From Exiguobacterium sp. Helios (lineage in GTDB: Bacteria > Bacillota > Bacilli > Exiguobacteriales > Exiguobacteriaceae), in contig NZ_CP053557.1 in the NCBI RefSeq assembly GCF_014524545.1, forward strand, positions 186,001 through 250,000: DNA of 64,000 nucleotides, read 5' to 3'. The position numbers and the translations under genes are program-made. Position 1 is the stretch's first letter. Every line of letters begins with the position of its first letter. Below, one piece after another: positions 18,517 to 27,665 of this stretch. The notes under the pieces were generated by a model. That model searched no databases. It was not told the origin of the DNA and saw nothing but the letters and a program-made list of their open reading frames with translations.

Positions 18517-19027
18517 GATGCGCACCGTATTGATTGCGCAGGATGAACAGCAACCGAATCAACGGTTCATGATAGGAAATAAAGACTCCTTTCCGAATCC
18601 CGGTAATGATTTCCTCTTCCGTCGCCCATTTGACAGTTTGGACTTCTTCTTCCTGTAACGTCAAGGTCGTCAAATCGACTTCCGTTTCAATTAAGTAATA
18701 GTCGTCAAATCCGACTTCAAACGGCACCGTCAACTGTGGACGCCGTCCTTCGAATGACAGCGATAGTCCGAGTTCCTCGAACAATTCGCGCTCGGCAGCC
18801 ATTTGACTCGTGTCACCAGTCGTCGCACTTCCGCCGACACTGAGGTCCCACATGTTCGACCAGCCCTCTTTGAACGGCTGGCGTTGCTGAATCAACATTT
18901 GTCCTTGTTCGTTAAACAGACAGACGTGCACAACAAGATGGTAATCGCCGTCTTTTAACTCCGTCCCCCGCGGCCAGGTCCGGCCTGTTTTTACGCGATC
19001 TGCCGTATAAATATCCCATCGTTCCAT
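18509..19027 (-). CDS. Nudix hydrolase
   Basis: 172 residues. The Nudix box is present near residues 66-88 as G-x5-D-x7-RELFEELGL, with Asp replacing the first Glu of the consensus while the REUxEE core is intact. The overall layout (WPRGTELKDGDYHLVVHVCLFNEQG...QRQ...WSNMWDLSVGG) resembles isopentenyl-diphosphate isomerase-like Nudix proteins. It presumably hydrolyses a nucleoside diphosphate derivative; the substrate is unknown. It directly abuts the upstream LURP-one-like gene and is likely co-transcribed with it. Confidence 0.85.
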   Translation of the reverse strand: MERWDIYTADRVKTGRTWPRGTELKDGDYHLVVHVCLFNEQGQMLIQQRQPFKEGWSNMWDLSVGGSATTGDTSQMAAERELFEELGLSLSFEGRRPQLTVPFEVGFDDYYLIETEVDLTTLTLQEEEVQTVKWATEEEIITGIRKGVFISYHEPLIRLLFILRNQYGAHQK

Positions 19028-19537
19028 TTATTTCTTCCCCCTCGTCCAGTCATCTGAAAATAGCGTCGAAACCGTCTTATCGGCTTTCACCCGGTCAAGG
19101 CCGAGGACGACACTCAAAAACAGTTGTTCTGCCGTGTCGTCGAGCAGTGTCAATTCGTATTGTTTGCCGAAGCGGACCCACCGTCTTTTGCCTTGCCCGA
19201 TTTTATTTCCCTGATACATGACGCTGAACGTCATCGTCGCCCAGTTGATGTCGACATGCAACTCCCGGCTGTCAATCCGGTAATTCGAAAACATCACAAA
19301 TCTGGTTTTTTGAATCGTTGCAACGACACGCCCGTCCAGTTCAATCAGGACGTGAGGCAACATACTGAACGTCTGTTTCGTCACCCGACCGACTTCGGAT
19401 CCTTCGTGCACGAGTTGCCAGTGTTTCTGCATCTGGAACAACTGTCCTCTTACTTCATATGCGATCTGTCCGGCTTCATCCGCAACCGTAAATCGGCGAT
19501 TCCATTCAAACGACTGTTTCATCAAAAGCTGTTTCAT
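19028..19537 (-). CDS. LURP-one-related (YxjI-like) protein, paralogue 1
   Basis: 169 residues with the beta-strand-rich Tubby C-terminal-like fold pattern of the LURP-one-related family: MKQSFEWNRRFTVADEAGQIAYEVRGQ, then a VGRVTKQTFSMLPHVLIELDG hairpin, a short helix at the C-terminus and GKRRWVRFGKQYELTLLDD. The biochemical role of bacterial members is unknown. It is the middle gene of a three-gene minus-strand unit, ends one base before the Nudix start, and is about one third identical by eye to the next gene. Confidence 0.75.
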   Translation of the reverse strand: MKQLLMKQSFEWNRRFTVADEAGQIAYEVRGQLFQMQKHWQLVHEGSEVGRVTKQTFSMLPHVLIELDGRVVATIQKTRFVMFSNYRIDSRELHVDINWATMTFSVMYQGNKIGQGKRRWVRFGKQYELTLLDDTAEQLFLSVVLGLDRVKADKTVSTLFSDDWTRGKK

Positions 19538-19563
19538 ATCCGTTTCCTCTCCTGAGTGCTTTC

Positions 19564-20046
19564 TTACGACGAACTGGATTCTTCATCTTCTTTGACACAG
19601 TCGATAGCGACAACAAGCGCAATCAAAATCTTCTCGATGTCCGGATCAAAGACTTGAATTTCATAACTGTCACCAAACGTGAACCATTTTTTCTCGACAC
19701 TTCCGACGACTTCGCCGTGACGCTTGATTTCAAAATCCATATCCAACCAGTCTCCGTCGATTTCGAGATCTGCCGCATCAATCGTATAGCGGTCTTTAAA
19801 GAACGTAAATGATTTCTCGATTGTCAGTGTTTCCCCGTCGACTTCGATAAAAAACTTCGGCAACAGGCTGAGCATTTTTTTCGTGATGACGGCGACTTCC
19901 TCACCATCAACCGTCGAGATTGAAAAAGTCTTCGGCAGCTTCATAAAGCTGCCTTCGACGAGATAGACGTCCTGTTCCTGCTGATCTTGAATCGAAAATC
20001 GTCCCCGTAAACTGAATACTTTCTGTTTCATGTACAGTGTATGCAT
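19564..20046 (-). CDS. LURP-one-related (YxjI-like) protein, paralogue 2
   Basis: 160 residues, a tandem paralogue of the neighbouring gene: MKQKVFSLRGRFSIQDQQEQDVYLVEGSF, VAVITKKMLSLLPKFFIEVDGE, VGSVEKKWFTFGDSYEIQVFD. The first ATG (20046) is preceded by AGGAGAGGA; a second ATG five codons in is an alternative start. The last residues are acidic (EDEESSSS). Function unknown; it is probably the first gene of the LURP-LURP-Nudix unit. Confidence 0.75.
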   Translation of the reverse strand: MHTLYMKQKVFSLRGRFSIQDQQEQDVYLVEGSFMKLPKTFSISTVDGEEVAVITKKMLSLLPKFFIEVDGETLTIEKSFTFFKDRYTIDAADLEIDGDWLDMDFEIKRHGEVVGSVEKKWFTFGDSYEIQVFDPDIEKILIALVVAIDCVKEDEESSSS

Positions 20047-20202
20047 AAGAAATCATCCTCTCCTTTATCTTATCCGTTAGGTTTGTATTCTTTAGGCAAG
20101 TGGTATCTTGATAGAACCGTCTTGTTTTACCTTATTCGACTAACATATTTGGTTTTCCCTCTTCATCGTCCCGCCGCTCCCACTCCTGAAGGAGGCACTC
20201 CT

Positions 20203-21798
20203 ATGTCGACTGATACCATCATTCTGACGATTATCCTGACATTGATCTCACTCATCATCTTCGTTCCGTTAGTGCTTGGGCTTTATCTGTGGAACATTGA
20301 TCATAAACAACAGGAGCACTCCATCTTACGAAACTTTCCCGTTCTCGGAAAAATCCGTTACATCCTTGAAAAAATCGGTCCTGAACTTCGGCAGTACTTA
20401 TTCTTAAACAACAATGAAGACAAACCGTTTTCCCGGAATGATTATAAAACCGCGGTTCTGGCCGGTAAATATAATACGCGGACGATGGGATTTGGTTCCG
20501 AACGTGATTTTGAGGCAGCCGGCTTTTATTTGCAAAATGCCCTTTTTCCGACGAACCGTCAGGAACTGCGGATCGATAATCAACATAAAATTACGACTCA
20601 TCTCTATCAACTTGATCAGGATAATCTCCTGACCCGTAAGGAACACTTGGTCGAAAAGCAGATTGCACCGTTTTTACTTCCTGCCGCTGACGCTCCGATC
20701 ATTGGGGAGCATACCTGCCGTCATCCGTTTCAAGTCTTCGGACTAATCGGTCAGTCGGCGATGAGTTTCGGTGCGCTCGGTGACCGGGCGATTACGGCAC
20801 TATCAATCGGTCTCGGCCAGGCGCAGGGAACCTGGATGAATACCGGTGAAGGCGGACTGTCCGACTATCACTTAAAAGGTGACGTGGATATCATCTTCCA
20901 GATTGGTCCGGGACTATTTGGTGTCCGGACGGAAGACGGCTCTTTTTCGCTCGAACAATTCAAACAGAAAAGTGAACTGATGCAAATCAAAGCCTTCGAA
21001 CTAAAACTGGCGCAGGGTGCAAAAACACGGGGCGGTCATCTCGAAGGCGAGAAAGTCACGGCGGAAATCGCGGCCGTCCGGAACGTCAAAGCCGGTGTCA
21101 GCATCGACAGCCCGAACCGTTTCAACGAATTTCAGACGCCGGAAGAGATGCTTGCTTTTGTTGAACTATTACGGGAAACCGGCGGAAAGCCAGTCGGCAT
21201 CAAACTGGTCGTCGGTAATCTAAACGATCTGCATGAACTCGTCTCTTACATGGAAACGTCCGGAAAACATCCGGATTTCATTACGATTGATGGCGGAGAA
21301 GGCGGAACCGGTGCGTCGTTCCAGGAACTTGCGGATGCGGCCGGTTTACCGCTCAAATCGGCCCTGCCGTATCTGCATCAGTTGCTGGTCGCTCACGGCA
21401 TCCGCGACCGGATCAAACTGTTTGCTTCCGGCAAACTGATCAGTGCCGATAAGATTGCGGTCGCTTTAGGGCTTGGTGCCGATTTCGTCAACATCGCCCG
21501 CGGTCTGATGTTTAACGTCGGTTGCATCCAGGCGCAAGTCTGTCACACGAACCATTGTCCGGTCGGAGTCGCGACGACCGATCCGAAACTCCAACAAGCG
21601 CTGATCGTCGATGAAAAAAGTTTCCGGGTGACGAACTACATCATCTCGCTCCGGGAAGGGTTATATAATCTGACCGCTGCTGCCGGTCTGAAGTCACCGA
21701 CCGAGTTGTCGGCAAAGCATATCATCTACAAACAATCGAACGGACAAGTCACACCGGCCACCGCCTTGATTCATTATCCGGTGCCGCCCCTTTCCTAA
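20203..21798 (+). CDS. FMN-binding glutamate synthase family protein (GltB-like)
   Basis: 531 residues from the ATG at 20203, which has GGAGG 7 nt upstream. A hydrophobic membrane anchor (about residues 5-29) is followed by the FMN-binding barrel of the glutamate synthase large-subunit family (B. subtilis YerD-like). Visible elements are SFGALGDRAI, GEGGLSDYH, GAKTRGGHLEGEKV, TIDGGEGGTGAS and a C-terminal CxxxHCPVGVAT. In true GltB this region binds the 3Fe-4S cluster, but here only part of the cysteine set is present. The amidotransferase and GXGXG domains of GltB are absent. Physiological reaction unknown; the membrane anchor suggests a quinone-linked oxidoreductase (inference). Confidence 0.8.
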   Translation: MSTDTIILTIILTLISLIIFVPLVLGLYLWNIDHKQQEHSILRNFPVLGKIRYILEKIGPELRQYLFLNNNEDKPFSRNDYKTAVLAGKYNTRTMGFGSERDFEAAGFYLQNALFPTNRQELRIDNQHKITTHLYQLDQDNLLTRKEHLVEKQIAPFLLPAADAPIIGEHTCRHPFQVFGLIGQSAMSFGALGDRAITALSIGLGQAQGTWMNTGEGGLSDYHLKGDVDIIFQIGPGLFGVRTEDGSFSLEQFKQKSELMQIKAFELKLAQGAKTRGGHLEGEKVTAEIAAVRNVKAGVSIDSPNRFNEFQTPEEMLAFVELLRETGGKPVGIKLVVGNLNDLHELVSYMETSGKHPDFITIDGGEGGTGASFQELADAAGLPLKSALPYLHQLLVAHGIRDRIKLFASGKLISADKIAVALGLGADFVNIARGLMFNVGCIQAQVCHTNHCPVGVATTDPKLQQALIVDEKSFRVTNYIISLREGLYNLTAAAGLKSPTELSAKHIIYKQSNGQVTPATALIHYPVPPLS

Positions 21799-21899
21799 AC
21801 CATCCGCTTGCACTTTTTCCTCATTACGCTTAAAGTGTATAGTTGATGAAATTTTAATTGTGCAAAACGAATTACCTTAAGGAAAGGGTTTTATATACG

Positions 21900-22895
21900 A
21901 TGAAAAACAACTTTTGGCAGGACCTGCCACGACCATTTTTTGTACTTGCTCCAATGGAAGATGTCACGGACGTCGTCTTCCGTCACGTCGTCGCGAAAGC
22001 GGCACGTCCGGATGTCTTCTTCACTGAATTTACGAATACGGAAAGTTACTGTCATCCAAAAGGCAAACAGAGTGTCCGCGGACGCCTTGAGTTCACGGAA
22101 GATGAACAGCCGATGGTCGCCCATATTTGGGGCGACAAACCGGAATATTTCCGTGAAATGAGTATCGGGATGGCGGAAATGGGCTTTAAGGGAATCGACA
22201 TCAACATGGGTTGCCCGGTTCAGAACGTCGCCGTCAACGGAAAGGGATCGGGACTGATCAACCGCCCCGACGTCGCCGCTGAACTGATTCAAGCAGCGAA
22301 AGCCGGCGGTCTGCCGGTCAGCGTCAAGACACGCCTCGGTTATTCCAAAGTCGAAGAATGGCATGACTGGTTACGCCACATTCTTGAACAGGACATCGCC
22401 AACCTGTCGATTCACCTGCGGACGCGTAAAGAAATGAGTGCGGTCCCGGCCCATTTCGAACTGATTCCGGAAATCAAGAAGCTCCGCGATGAAGTGGCAC
22501 CACAGACACTCTTGACGATCAACGGAGACATCAACGACCGTCAACACGGTCTTGAACTCGTCGAGCAGTACGGTGTCGACGGTGTCATGATCGGACGCGG
22601 GATTTTCCATAACCCGTTCGCGTTCGAAGTTGAAAAGAAAGACCATTCGAGCGAAGAATTACTGGATCTGTTGCGTCTGCAACTCGACTTACATGATCAG
22701 TATTCATCTGAATTCGAACCGCGTCTTTTCAAACCGCTCCGCCGGTTCTTCAAGATTTATGTCCGCGGTTTCCGCGGGGCGAGCGAATTACGCGCCCGTC
22801 TGATGGATACGAATTCAACAGACGATGTCCGTGCTTTGCTTGACGAATTCGTCGAACAAGAAGGCATTCACGCTGTTAATTCGTTTTCGATTTAA
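21900..22895 (+). CDS. tRNA-dihydrouridine synthase
   Basis: 331 residues from the ATG at 21900 (AAGGAAAGGG upstream). The FMN TIM-barrel is recognisable from [13 protein letters not shown] at the N-terminus, [19 protein letters not shown] with the catalytic cysteine at about 105, VKTRLGY, and [15 protein letters not shown]. The helical C-terminal tRNA-binding part ([20 protein letters not shown]) is present. It reduces uridine to dihydrouridine in tRNA with NADPH. Sequence features are closer to a divergent DusA/C-like group than to Firmicutes DusB, so the target position is unknown. Confidence 0.88.
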   Translation: MKNNFWQDLPRPFFVLAPMEDVTDVVFRHVVAKAARPDVFFTEFTNTESYCHPKGKQSVRGRLEFTEDEQPMVAHIWGDKPEYFREMSIGMAEMGFKGIDINMGCPVQNVAVNGKGSGLINRPDVAAELIQAAKAGGLPVSVKTRLGYSKVEEWHDWLRHILEQDIANLSIHLRTRKEMSAVPAHFELIPEIKKLRDEVAPQTLLTINGDINDRQHGLELVEQYGVDGVMIGRGIFHNPFAFEVEKKDHSSEELLDLLRLQLDLHDQYSSEFEPRLFKPLRRFFKIYVRGFRGASELRARLMDTNSTDDVRALLDEFVEQEGIHAVNSFSI

Positions 22896-22914
22896 AGATT
22901 TGAATTGAACATGC

Positions 22915-22949
22915 AAAAGAGCAAGGCATCGCGCCTTGCTCTTTTCTTT
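22915..22949. terminator. Bidirectional terminator after the dus gene
   Basis: A 13-bp perfect stem (AAAAGAGCAAGGC / GCCTTGCTCTTTT) with a 5-nt loop, T-rich on both sides, lies between convergent genes. Confidence 0.85.
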
Positions 22950-22953
22950 GTCG

Positions 22954-23478
22954 TTAGTTGGATTCCGCTTCAAGTCGAATCTTTAAACAGGTGAATTCAA
23001 ACGGTGTATCGCATGTCACTCGTTCCAAGCGCCGTTTCCCGACGCGCCGATCGAGCAACGCAAAGCCGCGGATGAAGGCATGGGGATGCGTCAACGCCTC
23101 TTCAATCGAGAGCGTCGGATACAGCAACAAATCCTGTTGTACGCCGTAACTAGCATGCCATCCCTCTTCCTCCAACTCACGTTCAATCTGCTCATTTAAT
23201 TCACTCGATGCCTTGTACCAATCCGATTGAAAGATATCCAGTGTAAAACAGACGGGTTTTTCAGGTAATCGTGCCTTCGCCAACTCATAACGACGATCTG
23301 ACTCTAATGTAAACCGTAAATCCTCCGCCTTAAAAAAAGTTTTTCCGTCCAGCGTCATCCAAACTCGAGCTTCACCATCGTGAAAACGACGGTCGACTGT
23401 CGCATAGAGATTTATACGCTGCTGAAGCTGTGGTGCGACGAACGATAATATCTGCTTTTTCATTTTTGAGAATTGCAT
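22954..23478 (-). CDS. Hypothetical protein, possibly SF0329 family
   Basis: 174 residues starting MQFSKMKKQILSFVAPQLQQ with AAAGGAGG upstream. The opening and the DGEARVWMTLDGK segment recall the uncharacterised SF0329 family, an identification made from memory. It is soluble, with no signal peptide, and has an acidic coiled segment (ELNEQIERELEEEGW) in the middle. The Cys in the LERVTCDTPFEFTCLKIR tail is not in a known motif. Function unknown. It is a single gene between two hairpins. Confidence 0.6.
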   Translation of the reverse strand: MQFSKMKKQILSFVAPQLQQRINLYATVDRRFHDGEARVWMTLDGKTFFKAEDLRFTLESDRRYELAKARLPEKPVCFTLDIFQSDWYKASSELNEQIERELEEEGWHASYGVQQDLLLYPTLSIEEALTHPHAFIRGFALLDRRVGKRRLERVTCDTPFEFTCLKIRLEAESN

Positions 23479-23501
23479 CGGGTCCTCCTTTTAAACGCGT
23501 T

Positions 23502-23534
23502 AAACACCAGACAGCAACTGACTGCCTGGTGTTT
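23502..23534. terminator. Hairpin downstream of the GH3 gene
   Basis: AAACACCAGACAG and CTGCCTGGTGTTT form a 13-bp stem with one mismatch, 4 nt past the GH3 stop on the minus strand. The T tract is short, so terminator strength is uncertain. Confidence 0.6.
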
Positions 23535-23537
23535 AGT

Positions 23538-26312
23538 TTACCCGTTTTTCATATGGAACGATTCCGTTAACGTAAAGGTGATGTTTTTGAGCTCAAGCCC
23601 GCCAAGCGCAAAGTACAATTTGAAGTAGTTGTGCGGATTAAAGACGAAGACATCTTTCGTCTGCGTCACCCATTCGCCGTTCGTGCCGTTAAACGTAAAC
23701 GTTGCGACCGGCATGTTGTTCGCAAACAAGGTCACCGGCATCTGTGCCAGTTCCCCGGCATACGACCGGGCTTCGAACGTGACGTGGTACATCCCCGTTT
23801 CTTCCGCCGTCACGGCAAAGACGTGGCTGCTTCCGGTCGACGTATCGAGTTCGTCGAAAACGATCGGAACGCCGCTCTGAAGTTGCTGATGCGTCACCGC
23901 CTGTTCGTTCAGATCATCCGTTTCTTCCGGCAATCCGGTGACCTCAACCGTTGATTCCTGACCAAGCGTCCGCTCCATGACCGGTGACTGCAGGATGAAC
24001 TGACAGATATTCGCCGCACTCCGTAACAACTCCGCCCGTGTCAACGTCCCGTCTGCAAGCGACGACAGCGTATCATCCTCAAACGGATTCGCCCCCGGTT
24101 CTCCGACGACCATGTAGAGATCGTTTTGTGAACGGACCATCGTCGCCGTCTGTTGCCGGTTGGCTTCCGTTTCTTCCGTATTGATCTTCGCCCACCAGTC
24201 GGTCATGACGACACCGTCAAAGCCCCACTCGTCGCGGAGAATCCGGGTATTCTGATCATACAAGCCGGCGGTCCACAGACCATTGACGGCACCGTATGTC
24301 GTCATGATCGCATATGCCTGTCCCCGTTTGATGGCATGTTCAAATCCTTTCAGATAAATCTCCCGTAACGCCCGTTCCGAGACGATCGAATCGAGATCAT
24401 GACGATGGAATTCCTGATTGTTGGCACTTAAATGCTTCAGCGTTCCGGTCACGCCAACCCGGTGCATCCCGTCGAGCTGGGCGACAGCCATCATCCCCGT
24501 TAAATGTGGATCTTCCGAGAAGTATTCGAAGTTCCGGCCGTTGAGTGGATGACGGTGAATGTTCATCCCCGGTCCAAGCAACGTATCGATGCCGTTTTTC
24601 CGGAGTTCAAGCCCTGTCATCTCAAATAAATCCGCGACTAAATCGACGTTGAACGTTGAGGCGACGAGCGTTCCGTTCGGCAGTGAGAAAGCTTTTGTTC
24701 CGATATCCATCCGGATGCCGGACGGACCGTCGGCACAGCAGGCTGCCGGAATCCCGAACGCTGTCAGCCGGTCGGTCACGCCACCAAACGCCGCTGCCGT
24801 TCCCGGAGTAACGCGTGGGGAGTTCATTCCTTCACCGCGGACGATCGCCGCAAGATCCTCATCCATCAACTGATCGAGGAACACGTCGAGCGACGTCTTC
24901 TCTTCGTAGACATCCTTCAGGGTCAGTCCCTGGTTGTCCGAATACGTGCGTGCTGCCGGTCGTTCGGCTAAACGGCGGGCTTCCGGATCAATCGTCCGAA
25001 GTGGTGTCGCTTCATACGTCACGTCATATCCGGTCTCTGTCTGTTGCGGCTTTAACCGGTCGAATGCCGTGACCGGTGCCATGTTTTCACTTAACGTCTC
25101 AACGACACGTAACGTCTCAATCGTTTGTGTTGCCACATGCGCCGCTGTCCGGACGTCCGTTCCGGCGTACAGATGATAAGCACCCGCTTCGATGACGTAA
25201 GACGATTTATGTCCGGTCACGCCGGCATCATCGTAACTTGCATATTCCGTCAGAGGCACCGTCAACGTTGCCGTCTCCTGTTGCCCCGGTTCGAGCTGTT
25301 GCGTCTTCGTAAAGGCTACGAGTCCCCGTGCCGGGTTACCCAGTTGTCCCTGTGGTTTTTCAAGATACACCTGGACGACTTCTTTCCCGCTACACGTCCC
25401 TGTGTTCGTGACGGTGACCGTTAACGTGACTTGTTGCTCCGTCATGTCGACCGTATCCGTTACGACATCAAACGTCGTATAGGATAAACCAAACCCGAAC
25501 GGATAGAGGACGTCGTCTTTCGCAAACGTCTCGAAGTAACGGTATCCGACATAGATGTCTTCTTTGTAAATCGCCCGGTCTTCATGACCGAAGTATGGCG
25601 TCGACGGATAGGCATCGAGCGAACGGACAATCGTATCCGGCAGTTTTCCGGATGGTGTGACCGCTCCCGTCAAAAGATCGATCAAGGCGTTGCCGCCTTC
25701 CATTCCGCCTTGCCATCCGTACAGGATTGCACTCGGGTTAAAATCAAACGCCCACTGCATGTCGATGACATTGCCGACGTTTAACAGGACAACCGTCTTC
25801 GAAAATGCTCCGGAGACTTTCTCAATCAGTGTCAACTCGACGTCCGTCAGCAGGTAACTGCCGGGATTCGCTGTATTATCGCGGTCTTCACCGGCCGTCC
25901 GGCCAATCATGATGATGGCAACGTCCGATTGCGACGCTGCGTCTGCGACGACTTCATCCGTAACCGGCATTTCTTCCTGTGACCATGGTTCCGCCGCCCA
26001 GCCTTCGCCTTTATCAAACGGATGATCTTTCAGCCAGACTTCATAGACGTCGAGCAACGACTGGTTTACCGTCACATCCGGATGTTGTTGCAACGCTTCG
26101 AGCGGACTTGTCACGTGCGTGACGTTGACCATTCCGCCGGACCCCGTTCCGCTTTTGTAATAGTTGAACTGATTGCGTCCGAACACCGAGACTGTTGTTC
26201 CCGCAGGCAGCGGCAACGTCTGCTTGTCATTTTTCAGCAGGACCGCTCCTTCTGCGACCGTCTGCCTTGCCAGTGCCGTATAGGCGTTCCAATCTAATGT
26301 ATATGTCGTCAT
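23538..26312 (-). CDS. GH3 beta-glucosidase with permuted domain order
   Basis: 924 residues from the ATG at 26312 (AGGAGG 8 nt upstream). The domains appear in reverse of the usual GH3 order. The alpha/beta C-terminal domain comes first (about 10-290, AEGAVLLKNDKQTLPLP, VGNVIDMQWAF), then a fibronectin III-like domain (about 300-390, VTVTNTGTCSGKEVVQVYLEKP), then the TIM barrel (about 450-790, CADGPSGIRMD, GPGMNIHRHPLNGRNFEYFSEDP, LKHLSANNQEFHR). VVMTDWW holds the predicted nucleophile Asp. A C-terminal beta domain (about 835-924) may bind carbohydrate. There is no signal peptide, so it is probably cytoplasmic, cleaving imported oligosaccharides. It is translationally linked to the upstream esterase gene. 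Confidence 0.9.
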   Translation of the reverse strand: MTTYTLDWNAYTALARQTVAEGAVLLKNDKQTLPLPAGTTVSVFGRNQFNYYKSGTGSGGMVNVTHVTSPLEALQQHPDVTVNQSLLDVYEVWLKDHPFDKGEGWAAEPWSQEEMPVTDEVVADAASQSDVAIIMIGRTAGEDRDNTANPGSYLLTDVELTLIEKVSGAFSKTVVLLNVGNVIDMQWAFDFNPSAILYGWQGGMEGGNALIDLLTGAVTPSGKLPDTIVRSLDAYPSTPYFGHEDRAIYKEDIYVGYRYFETFAKDDVLYPFGFGLSYTTFDVVTDTVDMTEQQVTLTVTVTNTGTCSGKEVVQVYLEKPQGQLGNPARGLVAFTKTQQLEPGQQETATLTVPLTEYASYDDAGVTGHKSSYVIEAGAYHLYAGTDVRTAAHVATQTIETLRVVETLSENMAPVTAFDRLKPQQTETGYDVTYEATPLRTIDPEARRLAERPAARTYSDNQGLTLKDVYEEKTSLDVFLDQLMDEDLAAIVRGEGMNSPRVTPGTAAAFGGVTDRLTAFGIPAACCADGPSGIRMDIGTKAFSLPNGTLVASTFNVDLVADLFEMTGLELRKNGIDTLLGPGMNIHRHPLNGRNFEYFSEDPHLTGMMAVAQLDGMHRVGVTGTLKHLSANNQEFHRHDLDSIVSERALREIYLKGFEHAIKRGQAYAIMTTYGAVNGLWTAGLYDQNTRILRDEWGFDGVVMTDWWAKINTEETEANRQQTATMVRSQNDLYMVVGEPGANPFEDDTLSSLADGTLTRAELLRSAANICQFILQSPVMERTLGQESTVEVTGLPEETDDLNEQAVTHQQLQSGVPIVFDELDTSTGSSHVFAVTAEETGMYHVTFEARSYAGELAQMPVTLFANNMPVATFTFNGTNGEWVTQTKDVFVFNPHNYFKLYFALGGLELKNITFTLTESFHMKNG

Positions 26313-26316
26313 CGAT

Positions 26317-27411
26317 TTATCCTCCTGTTGGTTGTGTAGTCGCAAACCGTTTCTTCAGACCGTTTGCAATTTCCGTGATGCAGTCTTCCGCTTGCGGATA
26401 CTGCCCGAGCTTTTCGATAAAGGCATGATCCATGCCGTTGTATTGAATGCGTTTTGTTTTGACGCCTGACCGCGCGAGTTTCCGCCCATAGGCTTCGCCT
26501 TCGAGACGGAGGTAATCGTATTCCGCCGTGATGATCAATGCGTCAGGCAGTCCTGCCAACTTGTCGCTGAAGAGCGGAGAGACATGTGGATCCTGGACGT
26601 CCGTCGTCCCTTGCAGGTACAACCGGTTCAACAGTCCATCCGTGTCTTCAAGGGCTGTGACGATTCCTTCAAGGAGTTTCCGGTTTTCATTCATCTCGTA
26701 TGCGTCAAGACGCCAGTTGAAATCATCCGTCGGCAGAGCCGCGAGATTGACGACCGGATAGAGCAGGATTTGGTACTGGATCATCTCAGTCTGTTGTTCG
26801 CGGTCAAGCAGGGCACAGACCGTCGCTAAGTTCCCGCCGGCACTGTCGCCGGCTACAGCCAGTTGTGTACGGCTGATTCCGAGCTCTTCCGCCTGTTCAT
26901 AAACCCATTTGACGGCCGTAAAACAGTCGTTCAGACCGGCTGGAAATGGATGTTCCGGTGCGAGTCGGTAATCGATCGAAATCACGACGACATTCGCTTG
27001 TTCCGCCAACAACCGGCAAGGATGTTCAACCGGTTCAAGCGTTCCGCCGAAAAAGCCGCCGCCGTGGAAATAGACAACCACCGGTAATGGTTCCGTCGAC
27101 CGGGGACGATAGATTCGTGCCGGAATCGGTTGTTCCGCACTTGGAATTATGATGTCTTCCGTCGTGATGTCTGTCGTTGTCAGGTCGGTGTTGACCCACC
27201 CCATCCCGGCCCGCGCTGCTTCGAGTGAAAAAGGACCGGCCGGTGAACTGTCCTGCTGTTGCTGCATCATGACTTCTAAAACGCGCGGATCAAGTACGCC
27301 GCTTTCCGGCCGGTCCGGCACCGGTTTGATGACGACTTCGACACCATCCTGCCGTTCGCCGGTCTTTTTTTGCGCTAACCGGTCGACCAATTGCTGATAC
27401 TTCTGTCCCAT
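26317..27411 (-). CDS. Alpha/beta hydrolase, hormone-sensitive lipase-type esterase
   Basis: 364 residues from the ATG at 27411 with AAAGGAGGAAG upstream; an upstream in-frame start lacks an RBS. The oxyanion motif HGGGFFGG, the nucleophile elbow GDSAGG, an Asp in the ITAEYDYLRLEGE segment and the His in GMDHAFI make a complete HSL-family triad. There is no signal peptide. It probably removes acyl groups; partnership with the GH3 glucosidase that starts 5 nt downstream suggests de-esterification of acylated glycosides (inference). The operon is preceded by two cre-like palindromes. Confidence 0.88.
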   Translation of the reverse strand: MGQKYQQLVDRLAQKKTGERQDGVEVVIKPVPDRPESGVLDPRVLEVMMQQQQDSSPAGPFSLEAARAGMGWVNTDLTTTDITTEDIIIPSAEQPIPARIYRPRSTEPLPVVVYFHGGGFFGGTLEPVEHPCRLLAEQANVVVISIDYRLAPEHPFPAGLNDCFTAVKWVYEQAEELGISRTQLAVAGDSAGGNLATVCALLDREQQTEMIQYQILLYPVVNLAALPTDDFNWRLDAYEMNENRKLLEGIVTALEDTDGLLNRLYLQGTTDVQDPHVSPLFSDKLAGLPDALIITAEYDYLRLEGEAYGRKLARSGVKTKRIQYNGMDHAFIEKLGQYPQAEDCITEIANGLKKRFATTQPTGG

Positions 27412-27479
27412 GTTTCTTCCTCCTTTTATCGAATTCCTGACGTGCTTATAAGAGATCATTCATTTGTAAAAATAAGTAT

Positions 27480-27546
27480 CGAAACCGCTTTCGTAAATAA
27501 TTAAAAAATATCGGATATCTCTTTTCGTTAAAAGATACCGCTTACA
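27480..27546 (-). promoter_or_regulatory. Two cre/LacI-type operators upstream of the esterase-GH3 operon
   Basis: CGAAACCGCTTTCG (27480-27493), a near-palindrome, and AGATACCGCTTACA (27533-27546) share ACCGCTT and are about 53 bp apart. Both resemble CcpA cre sites or operators of a LacI-family regulator. A promoter between them is likely, but no -35/-10 pair is convincing. Confidence 0.5.
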
Positions 27547-27597
27547 AAACCAATCATACGCATCTTTATCCGATTAATCAATCATTCTGGATGATTC

Positions 27598-27662
27598 AAA
27601 AAAAGCCACTTGTCTTTCACGTGTTTTCCTTGTCGGAATGACGTGAAACGAGTGGCTTTTTT
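27598..27662. terminator. Terminator of the DUF4317 gene
   Basis: A long hairpin (AAAAAAGCCACT / AGTGGCTTTTTT outer stem, TTTCACGT / ACGTGAAA inner stem) lies 4 nt past the stop codon at 27666 on the minus strand. Confidence 0.88.
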
Positions 27663-27665
27663 GAC

